DNA of 64,000 nucleotides from Balaenoptera acutorostrata (lineage: Eukaryota > Chordata > Mammalia > Artiodactyla > Balaenopteridae), in NCBI RefSeq assembly GCF_949987535.1, contig NC_080074.1:27363268-27427267 (forward strand), in the 5' to 3' direction. Below, piece after piece: positions 22,622-34,185 of this stretch. Each line of letters opens with the position of its first letter. Position 1 is the stretch's first letter. The notes below the pieces were generated by a model. That model saw only the letters and a program-made list of their open reading frames with translations. It was not told the DNA's origin and did not search any database. The translations under genes were made by a program, and so were the position numbers.

Positions 22622-25600
22622 ATGGTAATAGGAACATACATATCGATAATTACCTTAAATGTGAATGGATTAAATGCTCCAACCAAAAGACACAGGCTTG
22701 CTGAATGGATACAAAAACAAGACCTGTATATATGCTGTGTACAAAAGACCCACTTCGGACCTAGGGACACATACAAACTGAAAGTGAGGGGATGGAAGAA
22801 GATATTCCATGCAAATGGAAATCAAAAGAAAGCTGGAGTGGCAATACTCATATCAGATAAAATACACTTTAAAATAAAGAACGTTACAAGAGACAAGGAA
22901 GGACACTACATAATGATCAAGGGATCAATCCAAGAAGAAGATATAACAATTGTAAATATATATGCACCCAACATAGAAGGACCTCAATACATAAGGCAAC
23001 TGCTAACAGCTATAAAAGAGGAAACTGACAGTAACACAGTAATAGTGAGGGACTTTAACACCTCACTTACACCAATGGACAGATCATCCAGACAGAAAAT
23101 TAATAAGGAAACACAAGCTTTAAATGACACAATAGACCAGATAGATTTAATTGATATTTACAGGACATTCCAGACCCTTTCTTCTCAAGTGCACACAGAA
23201 CATTCTCCAGGATACATCACATCTTGGGTCACAAATCAAGCCTCGGTGAATTTAAGAAAGTTGAAATCATATCAAGCATCTTTTCCAACCACAACGCTAT
23301 GAGATTAGAAATCAATTACAGGGAAAAAAACGTAAAAAACACGAACACATGGAGGATAAACAATACGTTACTAAATAACCAAGAGATCACTGAAGAAACC
23401 AAAGAGGAAATCAAACAATACCTAGAGACAAATGACAATGAAAACAAGATGATCCAAAACCAATGGGATGCAGTAAAAGCAGTTCTAAGAGGGAAGAATA
23501 TACCAATACAATCCTACCTCAAGAAACAAGAAAAATCTCAAATAAACAATCTAACTTTACACCTAAAGGAACTAGAGGAAGAAGAACAAACAAAACCCAA
23601 AGTTAGTAGAAGGAAAGAAATCATAAAGATCAGAGCAGAAATAAATGAAACAGAAACAAAGAACACAGTAGCAAAGATCAATAAAACTAAAAGTTGGTTC
23701 TTTGAGAAGATAAACAAAATTGATAAACCTTTAGCCAGACTCATCAAGAAAAAGAGGGTGGGCTTTCCTGGTGGCACAGTGGTTGAGAATCTGCCTGTTA
23801 ATGCAGCGGACATGGGTTCGCGCCCTGGTCTGGGAAGGTCCCACATGCTGCGGAGCAACTAGGCCCGTGAGCCACAACTACTGAGCCTGTGCATCTGGAG
23901 CCTGTGCTCCGCAACAAAAGAGGCCACGATAGTGAGAGGCCCACACACCGCGATGAAGAGTGGCCCCCGCTTGCCGCAACTAGAGAAAGCCCTAGCACAG
24001 AAACGAAGACCCAACATAGCAATCAATCAATCAATCAATCTTAGAAAAAGAAAAAGAAAAAGAGGGCGAGGACTCAAATCAATAAAATTAGAAATGAAAA
24101 AGGAGAAGTTACAATGGGCACCACAGAAATACATCATAAGAGACTACTACAGGCAAATCTATGCCAATAAAATGGACAACCTGGAAGAAATGGACAAATT
24201 CTTAGAAAGGTATAACCTTCCAAGACTGAACCAGGAAGAAATAGAAAATAAGAACAGACCAATCACAAGTAATGAAATTGAAACTGTGATTAAAAATCTT
24301 GCAACAAACAAAAGTCCAGGACCAGATGGCTTCACAGGTGAATTCTACCAAACATTTAAAGAAGAGCTAACACCCATCCTTCTCAAACTCCTCCAAAAAA
24401 TTGCAGAGGAAGGAATACTCCCAAACTCATTCTACGAGGCCACCATCACCCTGATACAAGAAACAGACAAAGATACTACAAAAAAAGAAAACTATAGACC
24501 AATATCACTGATGAATATAGATGCAAAAATCCTCAACAAAATACTAGCAAACAGAATCCAACAGCACATTAAAAGGGTCATACATCACGATCAAGTGGGA
24601 TTTAACCCAGGGATGCAAGGATTCTTCAATATATGCAAATCAATCAATGTGATATACCATGTTAACAAACTGAAGAATAAAAACCATATGATCATCTCAA
24701 TAGATGCAGAAAAAGCTTTCAACAAAATTCAACACCCATTTATGACAAAAACTCTCTAGAAAGTGGGTATAGAGAGAACCTACCTCAACATAATAAAGGC
24801 CATATACGACAAACCCTCAACAAACATCATTCTCAATGGTGAAAAATGGAAAGCATTTGCTCTAAGATCAGGAACAAGACAAGGATGTCCACTGTCGGCA
24901 CCATTATTCAACATAGTTTTGGAAGTCCTAGCCATGGCAATCAGAGAAGAAAAAGAAATAAAAGGAATACAAATTGTAAAAAGAAAGTAAAACTGTCACT
25001 GTTTGCAGATGACACGATACTATACATAGGAAATCCTAAAGATGCCAAAAGAAAACTACTAGAGCTAATCAATGAATTTGGTAAAGTTGCAGGATACAAA
25101 ATTAATGCACAGAAATCTCTTACATTCCTATACACTAACAATGAAAGATCAGAAAGAGGAATTAAGGAAACAATCCCATTCACCACTGCAACAAAAAGAA
25201 TAAAATACCTAGGAATAAACCTACCTAAGGAGGTAAAAGACCTGTACTCAGAAAACTATAAGACATTGATGAAAGAACTCAAAGATGACACAAACAGATG
25301 GAAAGATATACCATGTTCTTGAATTGGAAGAATCAATATTGTGAAAATGACTATACTACACAAAGCAATCTACAGATTCAATACAATCCCTAACAAATTA
25401 CCAATGGCATTTTTTACAGAACTAGAACAAAAAAATCTTAAAATTTGTATGGAGACACAAAAGACCCTGAATAGCCAAAGCAATCTTGAGGGAAAAAAAG
25501 AGCTGGAGAAATCAGGCTCCCTGAATTCGGACTATACTACAAAGCTACAGTAATCAAGACAATATGGTACTGGCACAAAAACAGAAATACAGATCAATGG

Positions 25601-26522
25601 AACAGGATAGAAAGCCCAAAGATAAACCCACACACCTATGGTTAACTAATCTATGAAAAAGGGGGCAAGGATATACAATGGAGAAAAGACAGTCTCTACA
25701 ATAAGTGGTGCTGGGAAAACTAGACAGCTACATGTAAAAGAATGAAATTAGAACACTCCCTAACACCATACACAAAAATAAACTCAAATGGATTAAAGAC
25801 CTAAATGTAAGACCAGACACTATAAAACTCTTAGAGGAAAACATAGGAAGAACACTCTTTGACATAAATCACAGCAAGATCTTTTTTGACCCACCTCCTA
25901 GAGTAATGGAAATAAAAACAAAAATAAACAAATGGGACCTAATGACACTTAAAAGCTTTTGCACAGCAAAGGAAACTATAAACAAGACAAAAAGACAACC
26001 CTCAGAATGGGAGAAACTATTTGCAAATGAAGCAACGGACAAAGGATTAATCTCCAAAATATATAAACAGCTCATGCAGCTCAATATTAAAAAAACAAAC
26101 AATCCCAAAAAACTGGGTAGAAGACCTAAATAGACATTTCTCCAAAGACATACAGATGGCCAAGAGGCACATGAAAAGCTGCTCAACATCACTAATTATT
26201 AGAGAAATGCAAATCAAAACTACAATGAGGTATCATCTCACACCGGTTAGAATGGGCATCATCAGAAAATCTACAAACAACAAATGCCGGAGAGGGTGTG
26301 GAGAAAAGGGAGACCTCTTGCACTGTTGGTGGGAATGTAAATTGATACAGCCACTATGGAGAACAGTATGGAGGTTCCTTAAAAAACTAAAAATAGAATT
26401 ACCATATGACCCAGCTATCCCACTACTGGGCCTATACCCAGAGAAAACCGTAATTCAAAAAGACACATGCACCCCAATGTTCACTGCAGCACTATTTACA
26501 ATAGCCAGGTCATGGAAGTAAC
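22622..26522 (+). pseudogene. L1 ORF2 (endonuclease/reverse transcriptase), disrupted
   Basis: ORF2p nicks target DNA and reverse-transcribes the L1 RNA. The endonuclease opens normally (ISIITLNVNGLNAPTKRHR), but the active-site glutamate of the QETH motif is lysine here (QKTHF, codon 22745-22747). The FNTSLTPMDR block is present. The frame shifts near 23230-23300, a SINE interrupts it at 23761-24053, and stops follow at 24757-24760 and beyond. The RT block [10 protein letters not shown] survives around 25002-25031. The C-terminal Cys/His-type end ([17 protein letters not shown]) is readable near 26290-26345. No activity is possible. Confidence 0.95.
23761..24053 (+). mobile_element. CHR-type SINE inserted in L1 ORF2
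   Basis: Opens ggctttcctggtggcacag and ends in an (AATC)5 tail (24021-24040) plus A-rich sequence. The target duplication aagaaaaagaggg(t/c)g is at 23746-23760 and 24054-24068. It is therefore younger than the L1 it interrupts. Confidence 0.95.
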
Positions 26523-26931
26523 CTAAATGCCTATCAACAGATGAATGGATAAAGAAGATGTGGTATGTATATACAACGGAATATTACTCAGCCATAAAAA
26601 GGAACGAAATTGGGTCATTTGTAGAGACGTGGATGGACCTAGAGACTGTTATACAGAGTGAAGTAAGTCAGAAAGAGAAAAACAAATATAGTATATTAAC
26701 ACATATATGTGGAATATAGTACAGAACCGGTTTGCAAGGCAGAAATAGAGACACAGATGTAGAGAACAAACGTATGGACACCAAGGGGGGAAAGCAGGGG
26801 GTGGTGGTGGGATGAATTGGGAGATTGGGATTGACATATGTACACTAATATGTATAAAATTGTTAAGTAAGAAGAACCTGCTGTATAAAATAAATAAATA
26901 AAGTAAAATTCAAATTGAAAAAATAAAACAA

Positions 26932-26943
26932 AGAAGATTCTTC
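26932..26943 (+). repeat. Target-site duplication, right copy (L1 at 21578)
   Basis: The 12-mer agaagattcttc is identical to 21566-21577 and directly follows the L1 A-rich tail. Confidence 0.9.
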
Positions 26944-28119
26944 ACTGAAAAGCATCTTACAAGCTGAAAGAAAAGACCTAAAGATACTGACATCTGGGTT
27001 ATCAAATTAAACAGTCCAGCCTCATCACCCTGCATGTGACCTGGTGGTCGTCAAGCCCCACCCACAATACAGAGCTAGCATTAAGCTTTTTAGTGCCCTA
27101 ACTTAAAATATAAATGACAGCCAAGGATCACCAGACATTAAGAAAGCCTCAAACATAACAGAGATTACAAGCGTAGAGATTAAAGTAATTTGAAGGTAAA
27201 AGAAGGTGAAAACTATCAGACGGCTATGAGAATATTTGCAAACATGAAGCAATAGGATGCTATTTTAAAAGGAGTATCCATAAAACAAAAACATCTTAGA
27301 AATGAAAAAATACGGCATAAATGAAAAAATCCAATAAAAAGGTTGGATGAAAAATTTGATAAAATTTCCAGAAAACAACATAATGACAGAAAATAGGAGA
27401 GAAAAGAGAACATTTAAGGAGGAAGCCAGGAAGTCTGATATCTAAACCCAATATGAGTCATAGAAAGAGGGAAAAAAAGAAAATGGAAGAAATGAAATCA
27501 CGAAAGGAAGATGAGATGACTTCATAGCGACTCTACAGTGAGAAGGCGGTAGATAATGCCTAAGCCTGGAAAAAAATCATTGGCTCAAATGTTTTCTGAA
27601 TTAGTTAATAAATGGAACAACATTCTTAAACTAAGTCCTGTAGGCAAATGAAGTCATATTATATGACACCTCCTCTGAAATATTGGGGTCCTGGGATGCA
27701 GGACTCAGGACAGTATATGCTGCCCAGCTAGGGTGAAGGGCCAGGGCACAAGAAATGCCACCTCAATGCCAGTGCTACAGAATTGGGACATTGGACTTAT
27801 GGTAATGTTTCCAGGTTACAAGCCATTGTGCATCATGCCGACCTTCTTCTCCCCATTTCCACAGCCATTGACTAGCATTCGTAAAAGAGATCATTATTGA
27901 TAGCCTTCACCCTGTCATCTTTGGCTGTAGTTCACAGAACCAAGGGGCTTTATGAGAGGTGACATCTTGGAGAGAAGGACCCAAAAGCCAAATAAATAGT
28001 GCAACTGAGTCACCCTAATGGAAGGTTAACAAAATGAAGGAAACCCAGGACCAGGCCTGAAGCACTGAGGGAGAGAGTGGGGAACCAGAGTGTCCTCACA
28101 GGAACATTTGAGGCTTCCC
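26944..28119. other. Unclassified DNA, first part probably old L1-type
   Basis: The A-rich 27000-27420 resembles old L1-type sequence and would join 21095-21565 if the younger L1 were removed. 27430-28119 holds nothing I recognise. Confidence 0.35.
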
Positions 28120-28305
28120 TTCAGTATGACCCCATAGCTCGCTGATCTTTTTCTTCTTATCACTTGTCACAGCTTGTAACTTTTCAAGCTGATTGTGAGG
28201 TCCATGAGGATAGTATCTATGCTTGTCTTGTTTTGATGTCCCTCATCTGCACTCAGCACTAGGAGGTGCTACAAAAAAATTGTTAAATGAGTGAACAAAA
28301 GATCC
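28120..28305 (+). mobile_element. L2 LINE 3' end fragment
   Basis: The phrases ttatcacttgtcacagcttg and gtgaggtccatgaggatagt, then ggaggtgctac and gttaaatgagtgaac, follow L2 3' order. Confidence 0.55.
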
Positions 28306-29544
28306 AGGTAAGAGCAGAAAAGTTTGAGCTGGCAAGTGAGATACAGAGCCCAGAGAAATTTCCTGAACTAAAAAGAAGAGGAAACCGTGGTGACTTGATA
28401 TGGGACGCCAACAGCCTGGACAGGAGAGGAAAGAGGTTCTCACAGGTGCCAACTGTGTCTGGAGATTCCAGCAGTTAGACACATACGCATGGGTTTGTGC
28501 CTGAAGCATTCACTGTGAATCCTAAATACTGGCACCATTCCTGCCAAGGCAAGCCCTGCCCTACAAGGGCGGCCACCGTGGTTGGAGATCTGTTTAGTTC
28601 ATAGACATGGGGCTGGAGAGGGAACGCCTCAGGGTTTTACTTGGAAGCCCAAACTTCAGGTTGACCAAAACCACCTCACATCATCTTTGCTGGAATTAAT
28701 AAACTCAGAGGATAGGTCATTTCCCAATCCTGTGGATGATTTAACAAGACGAACAGTTTGGTAGGCAGGATACAGTCACAGTCATCTGTAAAAGGCAGGA
28801 GGATTACCCCTCAGAGGGTAGAGTAGCCTAATGACGTTTCACTTTGAAAACAGTCTTGGAGTCTGCTCTGTGGGGACAGAAGGAAGGCTTTGGGGTAGAG
28901 ATAGAGAGCAACGAGGATTTTTAGTGACGTCAAGAAGAAGCTCAGATTTCATTTGGCTAAAAAAAGCCAGAATACTCCCCAGAACACTCAGATACTAAGA
29001 CAACTTCTTAGTACTGCCCCATAATTGTGGGAGAAAAAAATTTCAACTGTTCATCTAAAATCGTTTTGCTAGGGATGGGATGTGGGATCTCCCTGCTCAG
29101 AGAAAGGGGACAGGCCTCTTCTCTCTGAGAATCTGGCTTTTCCTACACTTTCTCATGCAAAAGACGATCAGGAGAAGGTCATGAATAGAGCACTTTTCCT
29201 TCAGCCAATGAGACAAATACCCTATTCAAAAGCTCTTGCCGTGCCCTGCCCACAGACTGTCTCAGCCAGGATTATTTTGGCTTTTGACGAAATCCCACGG
29301 GGTAATAAGAGCAACCTCAGCTCTGCTGTGCTATTTCACATGACTCCATGGCTGGCAGCAGGCGGGAGCTATTAAAGATCATCTATTTTATGAAGATCAC
29401 CCACTTGCTCTCCGTAATAATGAGGGGAGAGAGCTACCAACACCAAAAACCCAGCAGGTGGGCTGGAAACATTTCAGTATGAAGCTGACACAGCCATGCT
29501 GGGGTCCTTGGCAGTACCTGGACTACATACTGGGGTTATAAAAC
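28306..29544. other. Unclassified single-copy DNA
   Basis: No repeat family is recognised over more than 1.2 kb. Open frames up to 97 codons (29082-29375) show no motif. The stretch 29330-29440 (attaaagatcatctatttta onward) is the kind of sequence that could be a conserved non-coding element, but conservation cannot be seen from one genome. Confidence 0.35.
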
Positions 29545-29755
29545 CACTCGCATGGGCCTGAGTTCAAATTTTGACACTGCTATGTATGACCTTGGCTGGG
29601 TTAGTTAACTTCCTTGAGCATCAGTTTTCTGACTTGTAAAATAAGAGAAATAAGGCTAAAATCCTGACTCCTAAGGTTGTCAGAGGATGGAATGACACAA
29701 TGCACTTGAAATCACCTTCCCTGAGCCTGGCTCCTAATAGATGCTCCACCAGCGC
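29545..29755 (+). mobile_element. MIR SINE
   Basis: MIR order: gcctgagttcaaattttgac, then tatgaccttggctgggttag, catcagttttctgacttgta and gctcctaatagatgctcc. Confidence 0.75.
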
Positions 29756-30164
29756 TGCCTTCCCTCCTTTGTCCTCCCTCCCCCACCTCTATGCTCACTG
29801 TCTGTGAATGCACTGTTCCTGCAGAATGAGTCAGCTGAGGCGACCAGGAATTGAGTTAATTGGACATGTTCTAGCATTGCCTTAAACAAACACCAGGATG
29901 CATCTCTGTGCGGCCTGTGACTGAAGAGGGGGTGGGGCTTATCGCCCTAGGTTACCTGTTCTGGAAGAGCTCTTCCCGTGCTGAGAACTGTAGCGGGACC
30001 CCCTGGCTAGGGCTAGGGAAGTTCTGTTTCAGCATCTGCTGCTGCCCCTGGGAACAGCTGAGGATCTGGACCTGGAGTGTAGGAACATTGTGGCCCAGCA
30101 TCTGTTGATTCACTCTTTCAACAAATACTGAAAACCTGAATATAAGACAGACACCATCCATTCG

Positions 30165-30365
30165 TCATCAAATATCTCTATAACATTTATTCTATGCCTG
30201 ACACTGATTGAAGCACTTTGCAAACATTATCTCATTGATTCCTCATAACAGTGCTGTAAGGTTGGTATTCTTACAACCTGATTTCAGAGGTAATGAAACT
30301 GAAGCACAGAGAATTTACAGAACTTGCCCAAGAAACTCATACGCAAGACTTTTTGGACTCAGTGA
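30165..30365 (+). mobile_element. MIR SINE
   Basis: MIR order: aacatttattctatgcctga, then aaacattatctcattgattc, gaggtaatgaaactgaagca and cagaacttgcccaag. A short further fragment of similar age follows at about 30430-30545. Confidence 0.75.
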
Positions 30366-30545
30366 CAGTAGCATTTACAGTCCTCCATTGTTTGTCTGGG
30401 GGAGGGGTAAGCATACACTCACCTGTTCATGATCTCATTCATTTACTGAGAATTGTATTAATCACGAAGCGTGTGTCAGACTCTGCTTTAGGAAAGGTGG
30501 GGACACAAGACCCAGGTCTGTCTTCACGGAGCCTACAATCCAAGG

Positions 30546-31063
30546 AGGCGAATGCCAAGGGAGCCTCATTTTTATCCTTTGACTTTGCAACCAGCAAAGA
30601 GACAGCTGACTTGGGTCAAGGATGCCAGTGGAATAGACTTCTTTGTATAAAATAAATGACCTTTATGGGATATTAAACACGTGGCCTTTGCCCTTATAAG
30701 GCCCGGGCTAAGGAGTCCATCAAACACTTGCTTAGACCTTCATATTTCAGAAGAGAAATGTGTGTAAGGCTAATGCCCTCACCAAAAACCCAAAAAGGTA
30801 TGCAGCCATAAGCACTGCCTAGTGTTCTCAAACTTCACATGTGTATCACTATGAAGAATATTTTGTATGAGGGGTTAGGTATTTATTTTTACGTGTACTT
30901 TAAATCACATTTTAAAAATAGCACTGACCCATTACTTCAAACATACTATTGCTTAAAGAAAAAAAAAATTTGAGTTAACTAAAAAAAATATTGGCACAGG
31001 TGGTGCATTACAAATGAAAAATTATCAGAGTGGTAGTCAAATGACCGGAGTCTGGGAAGCACA
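30546..31063. other. Unclassified non-coding DNA
   Basis: AT-rich around 30840-30990. Nothing recognised. Confidence 0.35.
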
Positions 31064-31311
31064 CAGTGATTCTCACTGGGGTCATTAAGGGCATTTGGGG
31101 TGAGGCAGCTCTTCACTGTGTAGGGCTAGTGCCCACACTGCCTGCTGATGCCTAATATCCTTGGCCACTGCCCACTCCACGGTAATAGCACCCCCCTCCA
31201 ATAATGCATGGTGGGTGATAACTCCCCACAAAAAATGCCTCCAAACATTTCCAAATGCCACATGGTAGAAGGCTGGGGGGATGTGGTAACACTCCTGGTT
31301 GGGAACTATTG
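31064..31311 (-). mobile_element. MER20-like DNA transposon (hAT-Charlie)
   Basis: Imperfect inverted termini cagtgattctcac and gttgggaactattg bound it. The internal order is agcacccccctccaataatg, then aaaaaatgcctccaaacatt and ttccaaatgccacatgg, the reverse of the MER20 consensus as I remember it. No coding capacity. Confidence 0.7.
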
Positions 31312-32149
31312 CTAAACTAAAGTTAAAGTCTTGCTGGAGGCCTCACTGGGAAAACAAGCTATTTTCAGATTTTTTAAAATAGAATGAAAGTCAAGTTCAA
31401 TTACCAAGTGGCTTAGTGGTGGGGGGTGGGGACCAGAGTAAGCAAATGAGAACCCAAATGAGAAGACGGCAAAGAAATAAAAAGTCGTGGCAACAGTGGG
31501 GACAGACAGAAAAGGCCTGGCGCTGCAGACAGAGCCTTCCTGGTTTGGGGCTGCTGTTAGGAGCAAGACCAGTTTCTTCCTGCTTGTCTGACAGGTGCCA
31601 CCTGGCACCTGCAATGACCAGAGAGAGTGCCCGCTACCTGCTGATGAACAGGCAGTGCAACCTATCGCTTGAACTAAATGCAGTGTGACACCAAGCCAGG
31701 AAGGTATTCTGCAAGGATACAAGAATCGTACGATGAAAAATGCAACAGACTTATCAATCATTAAAGAGGGAAAGAAGGTCCCAGAAAACCAAGAGTCTCT
31801 TTCCAAGTGACCCCTAATGTGCTGCTAACAGGGAGGATGAATTGTGAGGATGAGAATAAATTGATGCTATTTGTACACCACCCAAGATACCGTTCGTGCC
31901 CTTTAAAAATCTTGGTTATTTTCAGTACCTTTGAGCCCTACTTTTCCCAGCGCACTCCAAGGTTTTGTGTCCTCTGCCTCAGCATGTCTGTAGAACAAAT
32001 CTTTCCAAAGTTGTTAACAGGTGGTCATAGAAAAAAAGCTTCCAATGTTAAGTTTGGTAAATACTGCACATTTCCATTTTGGAGATTCACAATGCACACT
32101 GGCACCTTAAAGCTTTTGAGAAGACTTCTTCTGTTCCCTTGGTAATTTA
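31312..32149. other. Unclassified single-copy DNA
   Basis: A 164-codon minus-strand open frame (31312-31806) covers part of this. Its low-complexity, hydrophobic translation matches no family I know, so it is not called as a gene. A G-rich patch (gtggggggtggggacc) lies near 31418-31433. Confidence 0.35.
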
Positions 32150-32450
32150 AAAGGCAAAATCCAAACTCCTTGCCTGGTTTTAAAAGTCAGCTGACTTGCC
32201 CCACTTTACCCAGTCGATGTAATTTTGTTGGGAGGCCTACTCATCACTACTGTTCCTAGTATCCGTCTTATCCATCCTCACTTCTCGCACATTCCTTCCT
32301 CCTCTAGAAACCCCATTCCCAGCCTCTCCACTGACTTTACACTTCTTTCAAGCCTCAGCTCAAGATTCACGTCCTAACTACTGTTCCCCACAGTGAATTT
32401 TCTCTCTACTATGAATTTTCTCAGAACTGTACCTATAAAAGGGGGTGGTC
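32150..32450 (+). mobile_element. L2 LINE fragment
   Basis: The phrase aggcaaaatccaaactcctt, then gcctggttttaaaagtcagc and agcctcagctcaagattcac, resembles the L2 3' region. Confidence 0.5.
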
Positions 32451-32934
32451 TCATGTCATTGTGATCCCTTCTAGGTTGCCTTGGGATCATTGTCTGGTTG
32501 TGTGATATATGCAGTCTGTAAGCAGCTTTGCTTCTTTTCAGCTTCTCATGGGAGCCCGTTACTATACGATGGATACTATGGGTCTCGCAGAAAAAACACT
32601 TCTTGATATATATCCCGGTGGATGCGCCAATGGCTGGCTTTGTTCCCTTGTAGAACCACCTAGAACCACCTAACGCTATTCGTGTCTCTATGAATTAGCA
32701 GCCACCGGGTAATCATTGAACGTATGTGTTCACACTGCCTATGTTTAATTACTCTGACGTTCCTCCAATTAAATGAAATGTCTGCTACAACAGATTATAT
32801 CTAAAACTGAATAACATTGGGAGTATTCAAAGTTAAGAATGCGCTCCTGGAAATGGAAGTTGACTTTTTACCTGCATGAATATTAAGAATTCATTTTTAT
32901 TTCTAATATATTTCCTAACTTCCACCACCGCCCT
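32451..32934. other. Single-copy island between L2 fragments
   Basis: No repeat recognised. It contains several homeodomain-type AT cores (taatcattg, tttaattac, ccaattaaat) within 32710-32775 and a short duplication of tagaaccacc at 32652-32671. No coding frame. Confidence 0.35.
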
Positions 32935-33134
32935 CAAAAAAATCCCTGCCTTTCCCATGGTCTTTCTCATATCAGTTCATAATGATTCCATCTTTCCATT
33001 TGTTAAAAATACAATCTTGATGCTTCACCACCAGTTTTTTTCATTTTAACACCCTATCCAATCCATCAACAAATCCATTTGGTTCTACCTTCAAAATGTA
33101 ATCAGAACCTGACCACTGCTCACCACCTCTACGT
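32935..33134 (+). mobile_element. L2 LINE, left part
   Basis: The phrase ccaatccatcaacaaatcca, then gttctaccttcaaaatgtaa and gaacctgaccactgctcacc, is typical L2. The element continues after an insertion at 33596. Confidence 0.75.
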
Positions 33135-33595
33135 CACAGGATGCGTGCCCCTGGAAGCTGATTCTGAGATGGAGCTGAGTGGGCAGGAAGGTGATTAGAG
33201 AGTGCTCCTGGGATCGACACCTGTGAAAGGGAAGGAAACAGGCTTAGAAAGAGGGGGAAGCGGGGCTGAGATACTGTCACAAAGGCGGCCTGAGCTGACT
33301 CCACAAGGAGCCCTGAGCTGGGATGGCCCTTGGGAGCTGTTCTGAACTGAGGTGGGGAGCCAGGCCTTTATACCCCTTCACCTATAGTCACTGAATGCAG
33401 GCTGCCCAGGAAGGGGCAAGGCCATTGTGCAAGACGGCTCTCCTCAGAGGGGGCAATTCTTGAAGAGGGCTGACAGCCAAAGGCCATCAACTGGAGACCT
33501 CCCTGCTGCAGGAGGAATAAATCTTTCCTTCCTGAAGGGGATCTGAGCAGGGTACCACGCATCCACTGCACTTTGCCATGCCCGTCTTGACCCAC
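33135..33595. mobile_element. Unidentified ~460-bp insertion inside the L2
   Basis: L2 sequence stops at 33134 and resumes near 33596, so something inserted here. It has a TATA-like tttatacccc (33367-33376) and an AATAAA (33514-33519), which would fit a solo LTR. Clear TG...CA ends and a target duplication were not found. Family unknown. Confidence 0.4.
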
Positions 33596-34185
33596 GCCTC
33601 CATCTTCTCAGGATTAGTGCAACAGTCTCTTCACTATTTCCCTGCTTCAGCTCTCTAAATACGTCAGCTAGAGTGATCCTTTGGGACTATAAGTTAGATG
33701 ATGTCATTGCCTCTGCTGAAAACCATCCAGTAGCTTCCCATCTCACCCTGAGTAAAAGCCAAAGTCATCACAGTAGCCTGTCAGACGCTCCCCCTCTGCT
33801 CCTCACAGCTCTCCGACCTCAGCCCCTACTACCTGCCCTCTTGCCCACCACACTCTAGCCACTCTGGCCCCCTTGCTATTCTTTGAAAATGTTTGGAAAG
33901 CTCTCATCTCAAGCCTTCACATTTTATTCTTCCCCTCACTCAGAATGTTCTCTCGGGCCTCAGCATGGCTCTCTCCCTCACCTCCTCCAGGTTTTTACTC
34001 ATGTCACCTTCTACTCCATCCCCTGGCTCTCCCTGTCCCTTTGTTGCATCCTTTTTCTCCATAGCAGGGAGCTCTACAAGTGGAGAAATTCTGGACTGTT
34101 GCATTGACTGCTGTACCCCTAGTATCTATATCCATGCCTAGCACATAACATGTGCTCAAAAAAACAGATGTTGAATGAACTTCTG
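33596..34185 (+). mobile_element. L2 LINE, right part
   Basis: Continues the L2: agtgcaacagtctcttcact, then cagctagagtgatcctttgg, gagtaaaagccaaagtcatc, tcaggtttttac-like caggtttttactcatgtcac and the terminal tgcctagcacataacatgtg. Short open frames here are products of the repeat. Confidence 0.85.

Larger units (their letters stand above)
21578..26931 (+). mobile_element. LINE-1, younger cetartiodactyl type, nearly full length, inactive
   Basis: Starts in the last part of the 5' UTR (agagggcagacagtagaagc), then ORF1, a short inter-ORF spacer, ORF2, a 3' UTR and an AT-rich tail ending aaaataaaacaa. Identical 12-bp target duplications bound it, so it is one insertion lacking most of the 5' UTR. 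Both reading frames are broken and a SINE sits in ORF2. It is much less decayed than the L1 at 380-5040, so it is later. Confidence 0.95.

Noticed and set aside
31312..31806. 164-codon minus-strand open frame
   Set aside because: No recognisable domain, hydrophobic low-complexity composition, no splice or promoter context. It begins right after a MER20-like element. Chance length is plausible in 64 kb on six frames.
33873..34141. Three overlapping plus-strand frames of 63-82 codons
   Set aside because: All fall in an L2 LINE.
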